The notes beneath the pieces were generated by a model. It was not told the DNA's origin and searched no databases. It saw only the letters and a program-made list of their open reading frames with translations. This document shows, in pieces, positions 58,938 through 64,000 of a DNA stretch of 64,000 nt. The position numbers and the translations under genes are program-made. The stretch spans positions 300,356 to 364,355 of the forward strand of contig NZ_FNES01000001.1 of assembly GCF_900100195.1 (NCBI RefSeq). The letters are read 5' to 3'. The number at the start of each line of letters is the position of its first letter. The stretch's first letter is position 1. Source of the stretch: Billgrantia gudaonensis. Its GTDB lineage: Bacteria; Pseudomonadota; Gammaproteobacteria; Pseudomonadales; Halomonadaceae.

Positions 58938-58969
58938 CCAAGAAGGAAGGGGCCTCTCTTCCTTCTTGG
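58938..58969. terminator. Hairpin between convergent ppc and OMP genes
   Basis: A perfect 12-bp stem CCAAGAAGGAAG (58938-58949) / CTTCCTTCTTGG (58958-58969) with an 8-nt loop lies in the 75-bp gap. T-runs are lacking on both sides. Confidence 0.6.
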
Positions 58970-58976
58970 GGGATCG

Positions 58977-59585
58977 CTAGAACGGGATGTGCAGCGAGGC
59001 GGTCAACTGATTCAGATGCTGCATGCTCGGGGCATCGATCTCCTCGAACTCCAGCTGGCCGCTGACGCTCGGGAAATCGAGGCGGGCGCCGAAACCGTTC
59101 ACCCGCGAGGTGCCGGCGGTGGCCAGTCTTGCCGACTCGCCAGGTTCGAGCGGGTCGCCGTTCCATTCGGCGAAACCGGTCTTGGCATAGAGTCCCAGGT
59201 GTCCGAGGCGCACGCCAGCCACCAGGCTACCGCCGACGCTGGTGGTGTTCATCAGCAGACTTTCTCCCGCCATGGACAAGGGAACCTCGTCACTGGTGCG
59301 ATAGGTCAGCTCTGCACCCAGGTCGAATTGCGGTAGGCGATAGGGAGAGTAGCCGGCGGTGAGCCGAAATCCGGACGTGTAACCGTCCGGGGTGTCCAGA
59401 TCGGCACCCTGGACGATGATCCCATTGTCGAGTTGCGCCAGGCGCGCCATGTCTTCGCTGGTATAGACAGGGTCCTCGACGACCGGCGTCAGCGACAACG
59501 AGGGTGATGCCTCGTCGGCTGCAGCCAGTGGCGACAGCAAGGCAAGCGCAACCGCTAAGGTGGCGGCGGAAAAACCCGTTTTCAT
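58977..59585 (-). CDS. Putative outer-membrane beta-barrel protein (YfaZ-like)
   Basis: 202-residue exported protein. The signal peptide (about 1-23, ending PLAAADE) is followed by alternating beta strands (TSGFRLTAGYSPYRL, DLGAELTYRT, GGSLVAGVRLGHLGLYAKTGFAEW, SGQLEFEEI, LTASLHIPF). It ends in Phe, the usual outer-membrane targeting residue. Strand count suggests a small barrel of eight to ten strands. I recognise only a loose likeness to YfaZ/OmpA-like barrels, and the role is unknown. It may be co-regulated with nothing nearby. Confidence 0.7.
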   Translation of the reverse strand: MKTGFSAATLAVALALLSPLAAADEASPSLSLTPVVEDPVYTSEDMARLAQLDNGIIVQGADLDTPDGYTSGFRLTAGYSPYRLPQFDLGAELTYRTSDEVPLSMAGESLLMNTTSVGGSLVAGVRLGHLGLYAKTGFAEWNGDPLEPGESARLATAGTSRVNGFGARLDFPSVSGQLEFEEIDAPSMQHLNQLTASLHIPF

Positions 59586-59710
59586 ATCCCTGACCTCGAA
59601 CAGGCGGATTAGCCTTGCCGCCGCCTGCCCGTTGCGTTTTCGTCATTATCTTTTGTAGCTTAGCAACCTCGAATTGACCCCGCCAGTTTACTTGACGAGG
59701 CAACGGCCAG

Positions 59711-60622
59711 TCAGCCGTGGTGGCTCAATGCATCGTCGAGCTCGACGAGAAGGGGTGACGAAAGGCCATGGCGGTGCGCGGCTTCCAGCAGCGGGCCGAG
59801 GATCGCCGCGCGTTCGGTGGGGCGGCCGGCCAGCACGTCCTGCAGCATGGAGGCGCGATTGCGAGCGGTCCCCGCGACTACTCGCCACACCAGATCGCGC
59901 CAGCCTCGAGGTGGAGGAGGAATCTGCTCGGCGGCCATGATGGCGGCGATCTCGGCGATCACGGTCTCCACCAGGGGGCGAAAGGGGCGGTCGCGCAACT
60001 GGCCGTTACGGATGCGAAAGCGTGCCACCAGAGGATTGATGGCGGCGTTCACGGCGAGCTTGTGCCACAGCCGGGTATGGATGTCGTCGACGGCCCAGGC
60101 CGGCAGCCCGGCTCGAGTCAGCGTCTGGGCCAGCGCCTGGGCAAGGTGGACATGACCGCCGCCGAGGGCGCCGATGCGGGTCTCGCCATGGCCGGCATGG
60201 GTCATCCGGTCGTCGCCCTGCACGTAGGCCCCTTCGGTGGTGGTGGCGCACAGCACTGGCCCGGCATGGCGTTCGCCGAGCCGTGGCTGGCAGGCGAAGC
60301 CGTTCTGCCACAGTACCAGCGGGGTGCCGGGAGGCAGGTGCGGCACCAGGGCGGCATGCGCGGACTCGGCGGCGTAGGCCTTGGTGGTCAGGTGTACCAC
60401 GTCGGGCTTGATGTCGGGCAGGGCGTCGAGGCTGGTGGTGGTCAACTGGCGCGCCAGTGTGTCGCCCTCGGGCGTGATCAGTACCTGGCCGGCGGGCAGT
60501 GGGCGGCGACCGACGAGGGTCACCGGTATCGACGCGGCCAGACGCAGCCCGATCAACCGCCCCAGGGCGCCGGGGCCGACGATCCAGTGGCTGGCACTCC
60601 AGAGCCCTGCCGGCTCGCTCAT
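59711..60622 (-). CDS. panE: 2-dehydropantoate 2-reductase
   Basis: 303-residue NADPH-dependent ketopantoate reductase of pantothenate/CoA synthesis. The Rossmann motif is IVGPGALGRLIGLRLA, with LTTKAYAAESA and the catalytic Lys in LWHKLAVNAAINPLVARF. ATG at 60622 overlaps the topB stop. The pantothenate pathway makes the cofactor that AcpS attaches to AcpP. Some paralogues of this fold act on other 2-keto acids. Confidence 0.88.
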   Translation of the reverse strand: MSEPAGLWSASHWIVGPGALGRLIGLRLAASIPVTLVGRRPLPAGQVLITPEGDTLARQLTTTSLDALPDIKPDVVHLTTKAYAAESAHAALVPHLPPGTPLVLWQNGFACQPRLGERHAGPVLCATTTEGAYVQGDDRMTHAGHGETRIGALGGGHVHLAQALAQTLTRAGLPAWAVDDIHTRLWHKLAVNAAINPLVARFRIRNGQLRDRPFRPLVETVIAEIAAIMAAEQIPPPPRGWRDLVWRVVAGTARNRASMLQDVLAGRPTERAAILGPLLEAAHRHGLSSPLLVELDDALSHHG

Positions 60623-62541
60623 GTCGAACTCCTGCGCCGCCGGCTTCGTCGTGGCTTGCGCTTGCCGGTGGAAGACTTGCGCCGGCCGGGCGGTCGTGGC
60701 GATGCCGCCGCTTCACCCTGGGCGCCATGCAGGGCCTGACGCAGCCGGCCGGCATCGGCGTGGTCCAGCAGGCCGCGCAGATCCTCGACCAGGCCATTCA
60801 GGAAGGGAGCGGGAGAGTCGGCCTGCTCGGCGATGGCACTCAGGCGTTGCTCCCATAGCGCGGTGCGTTCGGGCCGTCCCACCGCATCGGGCAGCGAAGC
60901 GATGAGTGCGCTGCCGAGTCGCGTGGCGCGCAGCGCCTTGCCCTGGCGTACCAGGTAGCCGCGGGTCACCAGGGTCTCGATGACCCCGGCGCGGGTCGCC
61001 TCGGTACCCAGGCCGTCATGCTCGCGAAGAGTGTGCTTCACCGCCGGGTCTTCGACATAGCGGGCGATGTTCATCATCGCCTTGATCAGGCTGGCATCGG
61101 TGAAGGGCTCCGGGGGACGCGTCTCGCGATCCTCGACGCCCGCATCGAGAACCCGGCACGTCTCGCCCTCGCGGAGCGGGGGCAGGGGGGGCGCCTCGTC
61201 GCGGGTGGTGAAGAGTGGCTTCCAGCCGGGTTCCAGTATTTCCTGGCCCTTGGCGCGGAAGCGCTCGCCCAGAATGGTGAACTCGGCCTTCACCTCGCGC
61301 ACGGCGAGCGCCGGGTAGAACTGGGCGAGCACGTTGCGCGCGATCAGCCGGAAGACGTCGGCCTCGGCCTTGGCCAGGCGCGTCGTGTCGGCCGGCTTGC
61401 CGGTGGGGGCCAGGGCGTGGTGGGCGCCCACCTTGGCGTCGTTCCACGCCTTGGAACGGCGCGTGAAGTCGGCGCCGGCGAGCCACTCGCGCAGGGTGTC
61501 GTCCTGGCGACAGGCGCCCTTCAGGGTGGCGTGGGCGCCGGCGAAGTGCTCCTCGGGCAGGTAGCGGCAGTCCGAGCGCGGGTAGGTGATCAGTTGGTGG
61601 CGCTCGTAGAGGCGCTGGCAGATGTCGAGCACCGCCTGGGCGGAGAGCCCGAAGCGCCGGGCGGCATCGACCTGCAGTGCCGAGAGCGAGTAGGGCAGCG
61701 GGGCGGCCTGGCGCCGCTCGCGCGACTCGAGCGAGGTCAGGCGACCCGCGGCGCCCGGCAGGCGCTCGGCCAGGGCAGCGGCTGGTTCGCGCACCAGCAG
61801 GCGGCCCTGTTCGTCCAGCGAGTGGGCCTCGCCCGGCTGCCACCAGGCGCGCAGCTCGCCGTTCGCCACGCCGAGGTCCACCCACAGCGTGTAGAAGGGG
61901 CGGGGTTCGAAGTCGCGGATCTCGGCATCGCGGCGCACCACCAGGCCCAGCACGGGGGTCTGTACCCGGCCCACCGAGAGCACGCCGTCGTGGCCGGCCT
62001 GGCGGCCGGTGAGCGTCCAGGCCCGGGTCAGGTTGATGCCGTACAGCCAGTCGGCCCGCGCCCGGGATTCGGCGGCACGGTAGAGCGGCTGGTAGCGGGC
62101 GTTGTCCTCGAGCCGGGCGAGCGAGCGCTGCACCGCCGGGCGGTTGAGGTCGCTGACGAGCAGACGTGACACCGGGCCATTCCAGCCGAGATATTCGATG
62201 ACCTCTTGCACCAGCAGCTGGCCCTCGCGGTCCGGGTCGCCGGCGTGGACCACCTCGCGGGCGGCCTTGAGCAGGCGGCGGATCACCGTCAGCTGGCTGC
62301 GCGCCTTGGGGCGCGGCACGAGCCGCCAGCGGTCGGGCAGGATCGGCAAGGTGTCGAGCCGCCACTGCTTGAGCGCCGGGTCGTAGCTGTCCGGCGGCGC
62401 CTGCTCCAGCAGGTGGCCCAGGCACCAGGTCACGGTGGTGTCGCCGACGCGCAGCGAACCCTCTGCGCGCTGGGACGTGCCGGGCAGCGCGTCGGCGATG
62501 GCTCGGGCCAGGCTGGGTTTCTCGGCGATGATCAGGCGCAT
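60619..62541 (-). CDS. topB: DNA topoisomerase III
   Basis: 640-residue type IA topoisomerase that decatenates DNA. The N-terminal Toprim domain is MRLIIAEKPSLARAIADALPG...HAGDPDREGQLLVQEV. The active-site tyrosine is in LITYPRSDCRYLPEEHF. The C-terminus is a short, very basic tail (GRRKSSTGKRKPRRSRRRR), and I see no zinc-finger cysteines. I start at the ATG at 62541, the standard MRLIIAEKP start. A longer in-frame reading runs into the divergent gene. It overlaps panE by four bases. Confidence 0.95.
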   Translation of the reverse strand: MRLIIAEKPSLARAIADALPGTSQRAEGSLRVGDTTVTWCLGHLLEQAPPDSYDPALKQWRLDTLPILPDRWRLVPRPKARSQLTVIRRLLKAAREVVHAGDPDREGQLLVQEVIEYLGWNGPVSRLLVSDLNRPAVQRSLARLEDNARYQPLYRAAESRARADWLYGINLTRAWTLTGRQAGHDGVLSVGRVQTPVLGLVVRRDAEIRDFEPRPFYTLWVDLGVANGELRAWWQPGEAHSLDEQGRLLVREPAAALAERLPGAAGRLTSLESRERRQAAPLPYSLSALQVDAARRFGLSAQAVLDICQRLYERHQLITYPRSDCRYLPEEHFAGAHATLKGACRQDDTLREWLAGADFTRRSKAWNDAKVGAHHALAPTGKPADTTRLAKAEADVFRLIARNVLAQFYPALAVREVKAEFTILGERFRAKGQEILEPGWKPLFTTRDEAPPLPPLREGETCRVLDAGVEDRETRPPEPFTDASLIKAMMNIARYVEDPAVKHTLREHDGLGTEATRAGVIETLVTRGYLVRQGKALRATRLGSALIASLPDAVGRPERTALWEQRLSAIAEQADSPAPFLNGLVEDLRGLLDHADAGRLRQALHGAQGEAAASPRPPGRRKSSTGKRKPRRSRRRRSST

Positions 62542-62619
62542 GGCGAAGTCTTCGACGGTGACATGGACATTCTTCCAGTATTCGCGATTTGCTGCCAGGT
62601 GTAAGCTGCTCGTGTGATG

Positions 62620-62632
62620 TACAACTCTTGTA
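62620..62632. promoter_or_regulatory. Symmetric site between topB and the ABC1 gene
   Basis: TACAA-CTC-TTGTA is a perfect 5-bp inverted repeat in the 112-bp divergent gap, 21 bp before the ABC1 gene start. Its place suits an operator for either gene. No named regulator is suggested by the sequence. Confidence 0.3.
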
Positions 62633-62653
62633 TCAATCATACTGGAGATCGCG

Positions 62654-63910
62654 ATGCGTGAGCGTGGCAGGGCCCGGCGGTTGATCGGTCTCGGGGCTCG
62701 AACCGGTGGCGCCTTGGTGCGCACGCGACTGGGCGGTGAGGCCGACTGGCGCGCATTGGGCGAGGCGCTGTTCGAGGGGCTCTCCGAACTCAAGGGGCCG
62801 GCCATGAAGCTCGCCCAGATCATGGCGCAGTGGGATGACCTGCTGCCGGCGGATTTGGCTGACGAGTTGTCGCGCCTTCAACGACAGGCCGAGCCGATGC
62901 CCTGGCCTGACATCCGCCGTACTCTGGTCGAAGCCCATGGCGATCTCGACTCTCACTTTCACGAGATCGAGGAGCGTCCCTTTGCCAGCGCTTCCATGGG
63001 GCAGGTGCACCGCGCGGTGACCCGTGACGGCGAGACGCTGGTGCTCAAGGTGCAGTACCCGGGACTGGCCGAGGTGCTCGAGAGCGATCTGTCCCAGTTG
63101 CGTCGGCTGATGCGCCTGGGACGCTGGCTCAAGGTGCCCCAGGCGCGTATCGATGCGCTTTTCGAGGAGCTGGCGACGAGCCTGCGTGGCGAGCTCGACT
63201 ACCGTGCCGAAGCGCGTGCCCTGGCCCGTTATCGTCAGCGCTACGTCCACCTCGAGAACCTGGTGATTCCCGAACCGCTGCCCGAGTACTGCACGCAGCG
63301 GGTACTCGCCATGCGTTACGTGGCGGGGACGCCATTGCGTGAACTGGAAACGGCCGACGATGCCTTGCGTCAGCGCCTGGCCGCGACGCTCGCCGACTGG
63401 CTCACCGAAGAGCTCTTCACTCACGGCGAATTGCATGCCGACCCGCATGCCGGCAATTTCGCCGCCGACGATCGGGGCCGCCTGGTGATATACGATCTGG
63501 GGGCGGTGATTCCCGTTCCCGAGGCCCGCCTGGTGGCCATGATGCGCCTGCTCGAGGCGACGCTCGATGGCGATCCCATGGCCATGGACAGCGCCTTGCT
63601 CGACCTGGGTGGCCGGCAGGGGCAGGGAGCGCCGCTGGCGCTCTATCGTGAGGCTGCCGAGGCCGTGGCCCCGCTGTTCGCCCCGGGAGAACGGGATTTC
63701 GGCGACGTACGGGTGCATCGCCGCCTGCGAGATCTGAGCCCCAAGGTCTGGGCAGCCATGGACCGTCTCCAGCCGCCTGCCGATACCCTGCTGCTGTCGC
63801 GGACGCTGAACGGTCACTACTGGAACCTGGTGCGACTCGGTGGGCGTCTCGACATGCAGGCACGCAGTCGCCCACTGCTCGACTGGGCGCGCCGCCGGCC
63901 AATGGGTTGA
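62654..63910 (+). CDS. ABC1/AarF (UbiB-like) atypical kinase
   Basis: 418-residue member of the ABC1 atypical kinase family linked to ubiquinone or lipid metabolism. The family N-terminal motif appears as LKGPAMKLAQIMAQWDDLLP, with KLAQ where KxGQ is usual. The Ala-rich loop is RPFASASMGQVHRA, the kinase Lys in LVLKVQYPG, catalytic loop GELHADPHAGNF, and metal loop VIYDLGAV. It is shorter than UbiB (about 540) and lacks its C-terminal membrane helices. I therefore give no symbol. Confidence 0.87.
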   Translation: MRERGRARRLIGLGARTGGALVRTRLGGEADWRALGEALFEGLSELKGPAMKLAQIMAQWDDLLPADLADELSRLQRQAEPMPWPDIRRTLVEAHGDLDSHFHEIEERPFASASMGQVHRAVTRDGETLVLKVQYPGLAEVLESDLSQLRRLMRLGRWLKVPQARIDALFEELATSLRGELDYRAEARALARYRQRYVHLENLVIPEPLPEYCTQRVLAMRYVAGTPLRELETADDALRQRLAATLADWLTEELFTHGELHADPHAGNFAADDRGRLVIYDLGAVIPVPEARLVAMMRLLEATLDGDPMAMDSALLDLGGRQGQGAPLALYREAAEAVAPLFAPGERDFGDVRVHRRLRDLSPKVWAAMDRLQPPADTLLLSRTLNGHYWNLVRLGGRLDMQARSRPLLDWARRRPMG

Positions 63911-63970
63911 GTCTGCCCAGCATCGCGCGGGGCTGTTAGACTGTGCCGTTTTTGGATGGCGGAGAGTGCG

Positions 63971-64000
63971 ATGCTGGCGGTATGGGTGGAACAGCTGCTG
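63971..64000 (+). CDS. Start of an unidentified gene (cut by window)
   Basis: Ten codons (MLAVWVEQLL) follow a GGAGAG Shine-Dalgarno sequence at 63961-63966, 60 bp after the ABC1 gene. The hydrophobic beginning and ribosome-binding site make a real start likely, but ten residues are too few to name a family. Confidence 0.45.
   Translation, partial: MLAVWVEQLL

Overview
This window is a GC-rich stretch of gammaproteobacterial core chromosome with no phage, transposase, rRNA, tRNA or CRISPR. The order rne-rluC-HAD-sppA-maf-yceD-rpmF-plsX-fabD-fabG-acpP-fabF-pabC-mltG-tmk-holB-pilZ-tatD, the etfBA/ETF-QO locus, rpoE-rseA-rseB-mucD-lepA-lepB-rnc-era-recO-pdxJ-acpS, and barA/gacS next to cysM-rlmD-relA-mazG all recall the Pseudomonas/Halomonas branch. 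I infer a Halomonadaceae-type organism. That rests on gene order and protein style, not on a database search.

Layout. 1-7.4 kb: RNase E (minus strand, cut by the left edge) and its long leader, divergent from rluC, a HAD phosphatase and sppA, then maf and the yceD-rpmF pair. 7.4-14 kb: the fatty-acid/phospholipid operon running into pabC and mltG. 13.9-20.5 kb: tmk, holB, pilZ, tatD, a DUF1285 gene, a UvrD-like helicase and a mercaptopyruvate sulfurtransferase. 20.5-25 kb: ETF-QO divergent from etfBA, then a Mn-type superoxide dismutase. 25.3-30.3 kb: a six-gene TonB2-type energy-transduction operon (DUF3450, fused TtpC-like protein, ExbB, ExbD, TonB, TPR). A small periplasmic protein follows it, and both have Fur-box-like sites upstream. 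30.8-36.9 kb: xthA, rhlB, dinG and a DAHP synthase. 37.3-41.4 kb: the envelope-stress sigma factor with its anti-sigma factors and the MucD protease. 41.6-48 kb: the lepA-to-acpS translation/RNA-processing/repair operon. 47.9-50.6 kb: a BarA/GacS hybrid kinase that overlaps the end of acpS. 50.8-58.9 kb: cysM, rlmD, relA, mazG, ppc. 59-64 kb: an outer-membrane protein, panE, topB, an ABC1 kinase-like protein and the start of one more gene.

The least ordinary signal lies between the genes. Five gaps (5.8, 15.9, 33.4, 45.9 and 46.7 kb) carry tandem seven-base repeats of related but different sequence. In three of them the repeats form two converging arms around a spacer, like terminal inverted repeats built from heptamers. 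Other regulatory calls are a PsrA-like operator between ETF-QO and etfBA, two near-identical Fur-like operators, a promoter that predicts a nearly leaderless yceD mRNA, and an approximately 450-nt RNase E leader.
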